Source: Aralia elata (lineage: Eukaryota; Streptophyta; Magnoliopsida; Apiales; Araliaceae). From it: DNA of 64,000 bases. The stretch covers positions 434,001 through 498,000 of the forward strand of contig JAVJAP010000135.1 in NCBI GenBank assembly GCA_034770075.1, written 5' to 3'. Made by a program: the position numbers and the translations under genes. The notes beneath the pieces were generated by a model that was not told the origin of the DNA, searched no databases, and was given only the letters and a program-made list of their open reading frames with translations. Shown here piece by piece: positions 1 to 11,730 of this stretch (the stretch's first letter is position 1; every line of letters starts with the position of its first letter).

Positions 1-811
1 TCCAATTAAAGTAAATAGTTTATTCAATTGGAGAATGTTTAAAATAAAGATGTTTATTTTGTCTTAATTAGGATTCTAGGTTGCTAAAATTAAAGGAGTT
101 TAATTTTGATTTAATTTTTGATTAAAATAAAAGAGTTTATTTTGTTTCAAAACTAAATATTAGCAAACTTTTTGTCCATTAAATGATATCGATGCATATA
201 TGGAATGGTTTTTATTATTCATGAGATGAATGTAATTTAGTAATGTATATGGTGATATGTATGATAATAAATGGGATTGATTATGGACTATTGACCAATG
301 GTGATTAGATTTATTTTATGAGGATGCTTGAATGAATGGATTTTTATAAATGGGATCTGCGTACCTCGTTCTTCCTCCTATGTACTTCCCCTTGATTGCT
401 GATCAAGGTTTCTATTTATTGTAAATAGTTTATGTAATAGGATTAGTTAGAATTATTTTGAATAATTGGAGACAAAGGAGCAAGGAGCGCTTGAAGACTC
501 ATTTGTAATGGAGCCCGGGATTTAAATATAATAGTATAATTAAATTCAGTTCTTGCATCCTAGGTTTGACCTTTTGGTTCACTTAGTGGCTCTAGTGAAC
601 CAAACTAGAATAAAAGTCTGTAATCAATCCGGGTAGAATATAGTATTCTATATGTGCATGTTTACTATATATATGTGTGTGTGTGTGTGTGTGTGCATGC
701 GCGTTAAACAAGATGAGACAAATAATAACAAAACCCTCAAAGAAATCATATTAAGTTGTAACGTTCAAAGATATTTGGAATATCAAACATCGCCTTCTGG
801 CATGATAAAAT
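1..811 (+). mobile_element. E0 Copia leader, segment 1
   Basis: AT-rich non-coding DNA that is the + strand counterpart of the E1 leader (reverse complement of about 6590-7690). Both carry the same landmarks in the same order: the TTTATTTT-rich tract, the GTACCTCGTTCTTCC stretch, GAGCCCGGG, the CTTTTGGTTCACT block, a TG-repeat and the CGCCTTCTGGCATG block. The segment ends in AAAAT at 807-811, the left TSD of E1, and resumes at 9760. The E0 5' LTR and primer site are left of the window. It is the untranslated leader between primer-binding site and gag, and no coding function is seen. Confidence 0.85.
674..695 (+). repeat. (TG)n microsatellite in the E0 leader
   Basis: Eleven TG units followed by CATGCGCG. 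The same place in E1 (6683-6742) holds a longer CA tract plus a TA tract, and E2 (about 15869-15895) has almost none, so the length varies between copies of the family. Confidence 0.95.
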
Positions 812-2605
812 TGTTAGGTTTGAACATAGCGCGAATATGCAATCAAATTACATAAATAGTGCGGAAGCGCGATAAAATCGGATTTTAAAATTTTTATACA
901 AACCATCACCATGATCATCCATGTGCTCAATTTTCAATTAAACGAAAGAGATAGAGATTAAGAAAGTATACCCTCGTAGAACCGTGCTTCCTCGGGTACA
1001 AGTTCACCTCCAATTCCTTCGCGTTGTCCTTGAATTTCACCGATTAAATTCCTTCCTTTGATCAACGTTAGCCACCCAAGTGTTTGGCCTCTAGAGGTGA
1101 TCCACCATGGAATAATAGTTGTTCAAGAAGATGGGTGTTGGCAAAACCCTAGTTTCTATCTCTATAGAAATTGCAAGTACTCTCTCTCTCCAATTCTCAT
1201 GGAAGAGTGTGTAAATTGTCTAACCCCAAATCCTAATAAGACTCCTCTTATTTATAGATATAGGAAACCCTCCTAAACTATTTAGGATTAGAGTTTTTAT
1301 TTTAATTAAACTCCTTTAATCCAATTAGGAATTCATGAGAGAGTACTTCTATTAATTAATTCTCAATCCCTATTAGGAATTAAATAATAGTAATAGTAAT
1401 AATAATAATAAGACTCCTCTTATTAATTTATATTTAATATTTCTAAAATATTAAATAATAAATATAAAGCTATTTAATTTATTCTATCTACATAGATTAA
1501 ATTAAATACACTTAACTTGTTATTACAATTATGTTATTTACTTCTTAAATAAATATTTTCCTTTTGCGGTGTGACCCTTTAGGTTCTCCATATTAAACCG
1601 GTTGTGAATAAATCAATTAGAACAATTCTAATCTTATTTAAATAAATAAATTATACTATTTAATTCATTTAAATAAATAATATTTATTCTACAATAAGGG
1701 TAAGCCCCCTTAGCGATCAACGACTTTCCAGATAATATAGATTTCAACATTAATCACAAAAGAACCTTTCAGTGAATAGTTACCGTACAATTCAATCCTT
1801 CTGCCATACAATGTCCCAATTAAATATAAGACATGGAATTACTGTCAAGTCTTATTTTATTTAATTATATGTATTTCGATTCTGAAATGCACAACTCTGA
1901 TTAATGCAAATTAGAAACTCCTTTCTAATTTCATTCTGCTTTGGCCAAAGACTTCTGAGTCGTCATTTATCGAATCACATAGGATATTCTTTCCTTTTAC
2001 TAGAAGTGGTAGATTCTTTATTGATCATTCACCTATCTCCATGTATAACTTATTATACCCAATCATACCCTTTGATATACCCTAAAGGTCTTAAGGGACA
2101 TGTCAAAGTATAACTCATCATACACAAGATACTATGATGATCTCAAGTCCAAGGATCACTTGTACTACTATCACTAGAGGAATTCCTATTGACAGGCGAG
2201 TAAAACTCCATTAGGTATTCCTTAGCGAGCCACGTTCAGTGAACTTATTCTCTAATAAGCACCTACATACTTGTTTTAGTGTCTCCACACAAATAATTAT
2301 GAGATCAATCATCCTCTTCATAAGAGCAAGCAACATATGTACTAATCTTATCCGGATTCACTAATCCCCTTTTTAGTAATCCAACGATTAGGAACAATTT
2401 TAGTTTGTGAGCTATCTAGAATTTAGATCTCATTAGCATGATCACCATCATGATTCTAAAAACATTGCTCAAAACTATGGGTTTATCACATTTAATATAA
2501 CAACACCATGTAGATAAAGTAAAATGCCTTTAATAAACGAATAAGATTACAAAGTATATGCTACATCATATCAAATATGATTGGCTTGTGTGCATACTAC
2601 TTCCA
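812..2605 (-). repeat. E1 3' LTR
   Basis: On the + strand it runs from TGTTAGGTTTGAAC to GCATACTACTTCCA. It matches 7962-9759 along its whole length with scattered substitutions. The polypurine tract follows immediately at 2606. Short open frames inside (for example 1058-1276 and 1904-2113) recur in every LTR copy and show no protein similarity. Confidence 0.93.
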
Positions 2606-2618
2606 ATCTCCCACTTGC
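2606..2618 (-). promoter_or_regulatory. E1 polypurine tract
   Basis: Read on the - strand the sequence is CAAGTGGGAGAT, directly before the first base of the 3' LTR. It is the expected plus-strand primer. The same tract occurs at 11718 (E2) and 44046-44058 (E3). Confidence 0.85.
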
Positions 2619-4210
2619 ACTAAAGCCAATCGTCATGGTATCTAATACCCTTCTTCTCTAAGTGATGATCATCCTGCTGTTTGGATAAAGCTTCGGTAAA
2701 TGGATATGCAATGTTGTTCTTGAGAGTCCACTATCTCTATAGTGACTTCTCCTCTTTGAATGATTCCACTAATCAAATGAAAGTGCTGCAACACATGTTT
2801 GAATCCAAGATGAGACTTAGGAACTATTCCTAGTTCTGTAATGAACTTTTCATCCAAACAATCATACTTGCAGCTTCATTTACAGCTATATACTTTGTCT
2901 TTGTCACTAAACCAACAACTCTTTGCTGTTTGGAACCTTTCCAATTCACTGCACCACCTTTCAAGGTAACGATTTACCTTAAAGTGGATTTGTTATCGTC
3001 TTGGTCAGTCTGAAAAAACTTGAGTCTGTTTAGCCCTCTAGTTTTAATTCAAACCTACCATGAATTATGATTACATCTTCAATACCGGTTAAGTACTTAA
3101 AGATATTTATCACTGTCTTACAGTGATCTTCTCCAGAATATGACTGATCAACATCAGGCCTAGTATATTCATTGCATACATGATAGTAACTCATGTGATC
3201 TCTCTTTCAATTGGGGACAATTTTAGAGAGATTCTCTCCATGGCTCATCATCATGAGACCTCTCTTGGAGTTTGCCATGCTAAACGCCTTTAGCATCAAA
3301 TGAATATACGTTCCTTGGGTCAAGCCGAACATCCTTTTAAATCTATCTATATAGACTTATATCCCCAATTTATAGGATGCTCCTCCCAAGTCATTCATGG
3401 AGGAATGTTTAGACAATTTTATCTTTACTGATTGTAGCATTGGTGTGTTATTCCTTATCAGTTGTATATCAACATATAATACCAAGGAATGTCACAGTGC
3501 TCCCACTGACCCTTTTGTACACACTAGGTTCATTCTCCTTTTGATAAAATCAAACTCTTTTGATTGTCTCATCAAAACGAATGTTTCATCTTTGAGAAGC
3601 TTGTTTTAATCCATTAATGGATCATTGTAGCTTAAAACACGATTTGCTTCAACCTTTGAAACAAATTCCTCTGGCTGTATCATACATACATTCTCCTCAA
3701 GTCCTCATTGAGGAAGGACGTCTCCACATCCATTTTGCCAGATTTCGTAATAAGCTGCAATCACAAGCAAAATCCAAATGGACTTGAGCATTACCCGGTA
3801 ATAAGGTTTTATCACAGTCAACTCCTTGACTTGAAAAACCTTTTAAACAAGTCTGGTCTTATAGGTCTCCACCTTGCCATTTGCCCCAGTGTTTCTCTTA
3901 AAGACCCATATACACCATAGTCTATACTTGGTTCTTATACATGGAGTCCATTTCGGATTTCATGGCCATCTGCCATTTCTCTGAGTATCTTCTACTCATA
4001 GCCTCATCGTATATAACTGGATCATCATCCTCTATGATGAATCCATACCTCCTAGGTATCTTCGGTACTCTTCCAGATTTACGATTCGGTTGTGGTACAA
4101 TAGGTCTATCTACAGGTTCCTCGGTTCGACTTAAAATGCTTTGTGGTTCTTGAACTCCTTCAAGATCTATTACCCTTCCACTAGCTTCTTCAATGATAAA
4201 CACCTTTATC
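2619..4210 (-). pseudogene. E1 reverse transcriptase and RNase H, broken
   Basis: This is the 3' part of Copia pol. The open piece at 3922-4203 holds the linker before RT (RKSGRVPKIPRRYGF) and the start of RT (SEKWQMAMKSEMDSMY). Downstream, 3465-3480 encodes the YVDD region, but only one Asp codon is present (YVD-I), so the catalytic pair is broken; E2 has the same loss. The open piece at 2669-2857 keeps the RNase H end (KHVLQHFHLISGIIQRGE), before the family stop and polypurine tract. Much of the RT palm between about 3600 and 3920 is frameshifted. In the family this enzyme copies the element RNA inside virus-like particles; this copy cannot. Confidence 0.85.
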
Positions 4211-4765
4211 TAAGAAGGAAACGTGTAGGATTATAGTAATAATAATACCCTAAACTTCTTTAGGATATCCCACAAATTGCACTTGTCAGATTTTTGTCCC
4301 AAACTTATCTTTGAAACCTTTTCACATAAGCTGGACAACCCCTTATCTTAACATATTTAAGACTAGGAATCCTCCCTATCCATAACCTTTATGAAGTTTT
4401 GGGGCCGGATTTTTGAGGTTACCTTATCTTGTAGATATGCAGCCGTTTCTAGGGTATAACCCCAGATGGATACTAGAATGTTGGTAAAATCATTATGGAC
4501 TGCACCATGTCCAACAAGGTACAATTTCTCCTTTTAGATACACCAATCAATTATTGCGTATCAGGAGGTTTCCATTATGAGAAAATACCATTTTGAGATG
4601 ATCTAGAAACTTATTGCACAAGTATTCCTTCCTCGATCTGATCAAAGAATCTTAATACTTTGTCAATTTGTTTCACTTCTGAATTCTTTGAACCTTTCAA
4701 ATGATTCAGACTTGTATTTCATCAAATACACACATTCAACTCTTTGAATGACCATCTCCTTTTTT
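4211..4765 (-). pseudogene. E1 integrase remnant with internal deletion
   Basis: Translated on the - strand, the open piece at 4663-4902 runs from the end of the protease region (LQIEQTNKRKKEM) straight into CVYLMKYKSESFERFKEF. In E3 about 290 bp lie between these points, encoding the HHCC zinc domain and the first catalytic Asp. Further on are an in-frame TGA (4642-4644) replacing Arg before the second Asp, a frameshift, an in-frame TAA (4551-4553) and Lys (4533-4535) instead of the catalytic Glu in VSERRN. All of these defects recur in E0 and E2. Confidence 0.88.
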
Positions 4766-6042
4766 CTTTTATTAGTTTGTTCAATTTGCAAAATATTTTT
4801 CATGTAAGTCAAGTTTATAAAGTCTATCAAGTGATCTTTCAGTTTCAAACAAAACATTATCATTATAAATAGAACAACAATTGTTCTTAAATATAATACC
4901 AAAACCTTCCTTGTCCAACAACGGAAGTAATAATGTTTCTAAAGAGAACTGGAACATAATAACAACTTATTAACTTAATAGACTTGCCCGTAGGCACTGT
5001 TAAACTATAAGTTCCTATGGTTAATGTAGCAACCTTTGCTCCATTACAACACATAAGATTACTACTTTGTTTAGCTTTCTACTTCTGCTTAGTCTCTGCA
5101 TTGGATTGCATACGTGAGAACTACAGCCGGTATCCAATACCCAAGTAGAACCTTGACTTATAGAAAAATTTATTTTATTTCAATCATGAACAAACCCATA
5201 TTTGTAACCGAAGTTTCACTAAGCTTCTTCTGGTTAGCCTCTGTAAGATTCTCCTTACAGTTTCCTTTCTAGTATCCAGGCTTATTGCAGTGGAAGCAAA
5301 CTCCTTTGCTATCTGCATCAGTCTTGTTCTTATTGTCCTTTGTTTTGGCTTTCCATTTACCTTCTTTGAATTGTCCTTCTTTTAAGAAGATCCTTTGGCC
5401 CTCTTCCGCTTCCTGGAAGAATCATCTACCAGTATGACTTGGTTTTTCTTGGTTGGAAAGTGACTCTTTACAGTTTTCAACATGTTTAAGAAACTCAGGC
5501 AGGCTGACATATAGCTTGTTCATGTGGAAATTCACAACAATTTGTGAGAAAGAGTCCGGAAGTGATTGCAAGATCAAATCTTGGATCAACTCTCCATCCA
5601 TTAAAACCCAGTTGTCCCAATTGTTCAATCAGATTGATCATTTTAGGACATATGTCTGTACTGTAGTGCCATTGGTCATTCTAGATCGGAAGAGCTCCCT
5701 AGATATCTGATATCTAATAGTCCTACGTTCCTCACCCTTCAACTCCTTGAAGGTGCAAGAGTATAGCAGGAGCATCCATAGTTTCATGCTGACACTGAAG
5801 CTCGTTACTCATGGATGCGAGCATGATGCATTGAGCCAACTGTGCATCATCTTGCCACTTTCTAAAAGTAGCAATCTCTTCCTCTGAGGCATTGTCTGCA
5901 ACCATTGCAAGGATAGGCATATCAAGGACATAAGATAGCTTTTCAGCCTTGAGAACTATTCTCAAATTCTTTAACCAGTCCTTTTAATAAGGTCCAATTA
6001 ATTAGCATCTAATATGCTCCGCAGTGATAGTGAATTAGACAT
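4766..6042 (-). pseudogene. E1 gag and protease, broken
   Basis: The family gag start, ATG for MSNSLSLRSILDAN, is at 6042 on the - strand, but codon 15 is TAA (5998-6000) after loss of four bases; E2 has the same stop. Later pieces are recognisable at 5732-5965 (SEEEIATFRKWQDDAQLAQC) and 5422-5628 (SFSQIVVNFHMNKLYVSLPE). The zinc knuckle near 5269-5320 reads CFHCNKPGY then a stop, so the His and the Trp are lost. The protease motif DTGCSSHVC is still encoded near 5100-5150. Gag would normally form the particle and bind RNA; this one would yield only a 14-residue peptide. Confidence 0.85.
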
Positions 6043-6681
6043 TGTAAAATTCTATAAATGAATTTGTAATTTAACAACATTTTAGCATACATTCATTTTA
6101 ATTAATTACCAAAATAAAGTAGGTCTTTATTTTAAATTGGTATCTCCCACTATTTTCATCAAACTATATTACCCTCAATATACAGTTCGGCAAATCTAAT
6201 TAAAGATTTGCTAGTGAGAATAAGGATCTCATTTCAAATGTATATAGCCTTGTGTGACACAACAAACGATATATAAATAAATAGGTAGACAACTATTGTC
6301 AATTACATCACTATGTAACTCCTTTTAATTTGCCTCTTAGATTATTTTGATCAAGTGTGACACATCCGAATCAAAATTATCCAAGTTAAGTCCAACCTAG
6401 CACTTCCATATATTCGAAAGAAAAACACTGTCCTTGTATGACACAACAAAACAGCATCGTTCAGTCTATGTATAAGCATCAAATGTGATAAAGCAACATC
6501 TTAAATATTTAATACTTGCCTTGTGTGACACAACAAACTCATATTAAATATTTTAATACTCTATTGCTTTACCATGCTAGAAGGCGACGTTCGATATTCC
6601 AAATATCTTTGATCGCTTAGGACTTAATATAATTTCTTTGAGGGGTTTGTTATTATTTGTCTCATCTTGTTTAGCGCGCAT

Positions 6682-6682
<1 letters not shown>

Positions 6683-6742
<60 letters not shown>
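6683..6742 (+). repeat. (CA)n(TA)n microsatellite in the E1 leader
   Basis: 19 CA units (6683-6720) are followed directly by 11 TA units (6721-6742), bounded by GCGCATG and ATACGCGTC. The tract is shorter in E0 and absent from E2. Confidence 0.95.
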
Positions 6743-7720
6743 ATACGCGTCATATTATTAAACATGCGAAACATGTTGTATAATTTATAATATATACATA
6801 GTAAGCATGCACATATAGAATACTATATTCTACCCGGATTGATTATGGACTTTTATTCTAGTTTGGTTCACTAGAGCCACCAAGTGAACCAAAAGGTCAA
6901 ACCTAGGGTGCAAGAATAAAAATTAAATATAACTATTACATTTAAACCCGGGCTCCATTACAAACGGGTCTTCAAGCGCTCATTACTCCTTTGTCTCCAA
7001 TTCTTCAAGTAATTCTAACTAAACCTATTACATAAACTATTTACAATAAATAGAAACCTTGATCAGCAGTCAAGGGGAAGTACATAGGAGGAAGATAGAA
7101 TTTACATCAAGAAAAACTAGAGAAGACGAGGTACGCAGACCCCATTTATAAAAACCCATTCATTCAATCATCCACTAAAATAAATCCAATCACACATTGG
7201 TCAGTAGTCCATAATCAATCCCTATTTATTATCATACATATCTCCATATGTATCAATAAATAACATTCATCTCATGAATAATAAAACCATTCCATATATG
7301 CATTGATATCAATTAATGGGCAATTAAAAGTTTACTAGAAATCTAATTTTGAAACAAAAATAAACTCTTTTATTTTAATCAAAATTTAAATCATAATAAA
7401 CTTATTTATTTTATTTTATCTAATTTTGAATAAAAATAAACTCCTTTATTTTTAATCAAATTCCAAATCAAAATAAACTCCTTTATTTTAATTAACATGG
7501 AAACCAATTTCAAGTTCAAAATAACCTCTTTTATTTTAACTTAAAATTGTTGGAAAATAAAATATGTTGAATCCTATTTCTTATCAAAATAAACATCTTT
7601 ATTTTTAAGGAAACATGGAATCCTATTCCATATGTGAATAAACTCCTTTATTCAAAACTTACATCAATTAAATAAACCATTTATTTTAATTGAAGTAAAA
7701 TTATTTTTCTGGATTCTGCT

Positions 7721-7850
7721 GTCCGGCGCAGCTGCGCCCAGAATGAACTGGGAACCGGCGCAGCTGCGCTGAACCCCAGAAAAAACTGATTTTGGTTATG
7801 GGCGCAGCTGCGCTCCAGAATGAACTGGATCCGGCGCAGCTGCGTCGCGA
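7721..7850 (+). repeat. GC-rich palindromic block in the E1 leader
   Basis: Three perfect GCGCAGCTGCGC palindromes (7726-7737, 7758-7769, 7802-7813) and one with a final T (7834-7845) sit about 32-44 bp apart in otherwise AT-rich DNA. CCAGAATGAACTGG occurs after the first and the third. The E2 leader has no such block at the corresponding position. Confidence 0.9.
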
Positions 7851-7947
7851 CGCTGATTCAGAAAAAATTTATTCTGCCCAAAAATTTCGATCCAATCGCA
7901 TATCAACATACATGGAATCATAATAATCGATAATTAGCACAAGGTTA

Positions 7948-7960
7948 GGCTCTGATACCA
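7948..7960 (-). promoter_or_regulatory. E1 primer-binding site (initiator Met-tRNA)
   Basis: On the - strand TGGTATCAGAGCC follows the LTR end by one base. This matches the 3' end of plant initiator methionine tRNA, the usual primer of many plant Copia and Gypsy elements, and fixes the direction of transcription as - strand. Confidence 0.93.
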
Positions 7961-7961
7961 C

Positions 7962-9759
7962 TGTTAGGTTTGAACATAGCGCGAATATGCAATCAAATTA
8001 CATAAATAGTGCGGAAGCGCGATAAAATCGGATTTTAAAATTTTTATACAAACCATCACCATGATCATCCATGTGCTCAATTATCAATTAAACGAAAGAG
8101 ATAGAGATTAAGAAATTATACCCTCGTAGAACCGTGCTTCCTCGAGTACAAGTTCACCTCCAATTCCTTCGCGTTATCCTTGAATTTCACCGATTAAATT
8201 CCTTCCTTTGATCAACGTTAGCCACCCAAGTATTTGGCCTCTAGAGGTGATCCACCAACGAATAATAGTTGTTCAAGAAGATGGGTGTTGACAAAACCCT
8301 AGTTTCTATCTCTATAGAAATTGCAAGTACTCTCTCTCTCCAATTCTCATGGAAGAGTGTAAATTGTCTAACCCCAAATCCTAATAAGACTCCTCTTATT
8401 TATAGATATAGGGAACCCTCCTAAACTATTTAGCATTAGGGTTTTTATTTTAATTATACTCCTTTAATCCAATTAGGAATTCATGAGAGAGTACTTCTAT
8501 TAATTAATTCCCAATCCCTATTAGGAATTAAATAATAGTAATAGTAATAATAATAATAAGACTCCTCTTATTAATTTATATTTAATATTTATAAAATATT
8601 AAATAATAAATATTAAGCTATTTAATTTATTCTATCTACATAGATTAAATTAAATACACTTAACTTAATATTACAATTATGCTATTTACTTCTTAAATAA
8701 ATATTTTCCTTTTGCGGTGTGACCCTTTAGGTTCTCCATATTAAACCGGTTGTGAATAAATCAATTAGAACAATTCTAATCTTATTTAAATAAATAAATT
8801 AAACTATTTAATTCATTTAAATAAATAATATTTATTCTACAATAAGGGTAAGCCCCCTTAGCGATCAACGACTTTCCAGATAATATAGATTTCAACATTA
8901 ATCACAAAAGAACCTTTCAGTGAATAGTTACCGTACAATTCAATCCTTCTACCATACAATGTCCCAATTAAATATAAGACATGGAATTACTGTCAAGTCT
9001 TATTTTATTTAATTATATGTATTTCGATTCTGAAATGCACAACTCTGATTAATGCAAATTAGAAACTCCTTTCTAATTTCATTCTGCTTTGGCCAAAGAC
9101 TTCTGAGTCGTCATTTATTCGAATCACATAGGACATTCTCCTCCTTTTACTAGAAGTTGGTAGATTCTTTATTGATCATTCACCTATCTCCATGTATAAC
9201 TTATTATACCCAATCATACCCTTTGATATACCCTAAAGGTCTTAAGGGACATGTCAAAGTATAACTCATCATACACAAGATACTATGATGATCTCAAGTC
9301 CAAGGATCACTTGTACTACTATCACTAGAGGAATTCCTATTGACAGGCGAGTAAAACTCCATTAGGTATTCCTTAGCGAGCCACATTCAGTGAAACTTAT
9401 TCTCTAATAAGCACCTACATACTTGCTTTAGTGGTCCTTCACACAAATGATTATGAGATCAATCATCCTCTTCATAAGAGCAAGCAACGTATGTACTAAT
9501 CTTATCCGGATTCACTAATCCCCTTTTTAGTAATCCAACGATTAGGAACAATTTTAGTTTGTGAGCTATCTAGAATTTAGATCTCATTAGCATGATCACC
9601 ATCATGATTCTAAAAACATTGCTCAAAACTATGGGTTTATCACATTTAATATAACAACACCATGTAGATAAAGTAAAATGCCTTTAATAAACGAATAAGA
9701 TTACAAAGTATATGCTACATCATATCAAATATGATTGGCTTGTGTGCATACTACTTTCA
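7962..9759 (-). repeat. E1 5' LTR
   Basis: On the + strand it begins TGTTAGGTTTGAACATAGCG, next to the primer-binding site, and ends GCATACTACTTTCA before the TSD AAAAT (9760-9764). It should hold the promoter and polyadenylation signals on the - strand. A TATA box could not be assigned with confidence in such AT-rich DNA. Confidence 0.93.
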
Positions 9760-9932
9760 AAAATAATAGAGTATCACTTAATCAATATAAGTTTGTTGTG
9801 TCACCACAAGACTTATTTTTATTTTTTGAGATGTTGTTTTATGACATATGATGCTTATAAGGAAATTGAAAGATGCTGTTTTGTTATGACCCCACAAGGA
9901 CGGTGTTTTTCTCTTTACTTATATGGAAGTGT
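9760..9932 (+). mobile_element. E0 Copia leader, segment 2
   Basis: Between E1 and E2. It starts with the right TSD of E1 (AAAAT) and continues the E0 leader from 811 (TAATAGAGTATCACTTAATC). It matches the reverse complement of E1 at about 6410-6580, including the GTTTGTTGTGTCACCACAAG box and a second, diverged box near 9888. It ends in AGTGT (9928-9932), the left TSD of E2. Confidence 0.88.
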
Positions 9933-11717
9933 TGTTAGGTTTGTATAACGCGAACATGCAATCAAATTACATTAATAAAGCGGAAGCGCGATAAAATCAG
10001 ATTTTAAAATTTTATACAAACTATCACCATGATCTTTCTTTATGCACAATTATTAATTAAACGAAAGAGATGGAGAATAAGAATTATACCCTTGTAGAAT
10101 TCTAGCTTACTCAGGTACAAGTTCACCTCCAATTCCTTCGCGTTCTCCTTGAATTCCACCGATTAAATTCCTTCCTTTGATCAACGTTAGCCACCCAAGT
10201 GTTTGGCCTCTAGAGGTGATCCACCAAGGAATAATACTTGTTCAAGAAGATGGGTGTTGGCAAAACCCTAGTTTCTATCTCTATAGAAATTGTAAGTACT
10301 CTCTACAATTCTTAAGCAAGAGTGTGTAACACTAATCTATGATAAAACTTATCTTATTTATAGATGTAGGAAAACCCTTCCCTAAACTATTTAGGATTAG
10401 GGTTTCTATTATAATTAAACTCCTTTAATTAAATTAAACTCCTAAACCAATTAGGAATTCATGTGAGAGTACTTCTATTAATTAATTCCCAATCCCTATT
10501 AGGAATTAAATCACATAGTAATAGTAATAATAATAATAAGACTCCTCTTATTAATTTATATTTAATATTTCTAAAATATTAAATAATAAATATTAAGCTA
10601 TTTAATTTATTCTATCTCCATAGACTAAATTAAATACACTTAACTTATTATTACAATTATGCTATTTACTTCTTAAATAAATATTTTTCTTTTGCGGTGT
10701 GACCCTTTAGGTTCTCCATATTAAACCGGTTGTGAATAAATCAATTAGAACAATTCTAATCTTATTTAAATAAATAAATTAAACTATTTAATTCATTTAA
10801 AAAAATAATATTTATTCTACAATAAGGGTAAGCCCCCTTAGCGATCAATGACTTTCCAGATAATATAGATTTCAACATTAATCACAAAAGAACCTTTCAG
10901 TGAATAGTTACCGTACAATTCAATCCTTCTACCATACAATATCCCAATTAAATATAAGACATGGAATTACTGTCAAGTATTATTTTATTTAATTATATGT
11001 ATTTCGATTCTGAAATACACAACTCTGATTAATGCAAATTAGAAACTCTTTTCTAATTTCATTCTGCTTTGGCCAAAGACTTTTGAGTCGTCATTTATCG
11101 AATCACATAGGACATTCTCTCCTTTTACTAGAAGTGGTAGATTCTTTGTTGATCATTCACCTATTTCCATGTACAACTTATTATACCCAATCATACCCTT
11201 TGATATACCCTAAAGGTCTTAAGGGACATGTCAAAGTATAACTCATCATACACAAGATACTATGATGATCTCAAGTCCAAGGATCACTAGAGGAATTCCT
11301 ATTGGCAGGCGAGTAAAACTCCATTAGGTATTCCTTAGCGAGCCATGTTCAGTGAACTTATTCTCTAATAAGCACCTACATACTTGCTTTAGTGTCTCCA
11401 CACAAATGATTATGAGATCAATCATTCTCTTCATAAGAGCAAGCAACATATGTACTAATCTATCTGGATTCACTAATCCCCTTTTTAGTAATCCATCGAT
11501 TAGGAACAATTTAAGTTTGTGAGCTATCTAGAATTTAGATCTCATTAGCATGATCACCATCATGATTCTAAAAGCATTGCTCAAAACTATGAGTTTATCA
11601 CATTTAATATAACAGCACCATGTAGATAATGCAAAATGCCTTTAACAATCGAATAAGATTACAAAGTATATGCTACATCATATCAAATATGATTGGCTTG
11701 TGTGCATACTACTTTCA
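9933..11717 (-). repeat. E2 3' LTR
   Basis: From TGTTAGGTTTGTATAACG to GCATACTACTTTCA on the + strand, followed at once by the polypurine tract (11718-11730, ATCTCCCACTTGC). It is homologous along its length to the LTRs of E1 and E3. Confidence 0.92.
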
Positions 11718-11730
11718 ATCTCCCACTTGC

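Larger units (their letters stand above)
6043..7947 (-). mobile_element. E1 long untranslated leader
   Basis: About 1.9 kb between primer-binding site and gag start, AT-rich, with no convincing open frame. From the gag side it contains four copies of a box close to TTGTGTGACACAA (about 6250, 6355, 6433 and 6521), the CA/TA microsatellite (6683-6742), a conserved block at 6830-7140, many repeats of AATAAACTCCTTTATTTTAA (7330-7690), and a GC-rich block with four GCGCAGCTGCGC-type palindromes at 7721-7850. It is homologous to the E0 segments 1-811, 9765-9932 and 18986-19292, and to the E2 leader 15219-17163. Confidence 0.85.
812..9759 (-). mobile_element. E1: complete, defective Ty1/Copia retrotransposon
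   Basis: Structure on the - strand: 5' LTR 7962-9759, primer-binding site 7948-7960, leader of about 1.9 kb, broken gag-pol, polypurine tract at 2606-2618, 3' LTR 812-2605. The LTRs are about 1.8 kb, begin TG and end CA, and look nearly identical by eye, so the insertion is fairly recent. AAAAT flanks both sides (807-811 and 9760-9764), a clean 5-bp TSD. The element sits in the leader of E0, a relative in the opposite orientation. The domain order protease, integrase, RT, RNase H identifies Copia. All coding domains are broken and the integrase carries the defects shared with E0 and E2. The 1.8-kb LTRs recall the Angela-type lineage, but that is only a guess. Confidence 0.93.
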
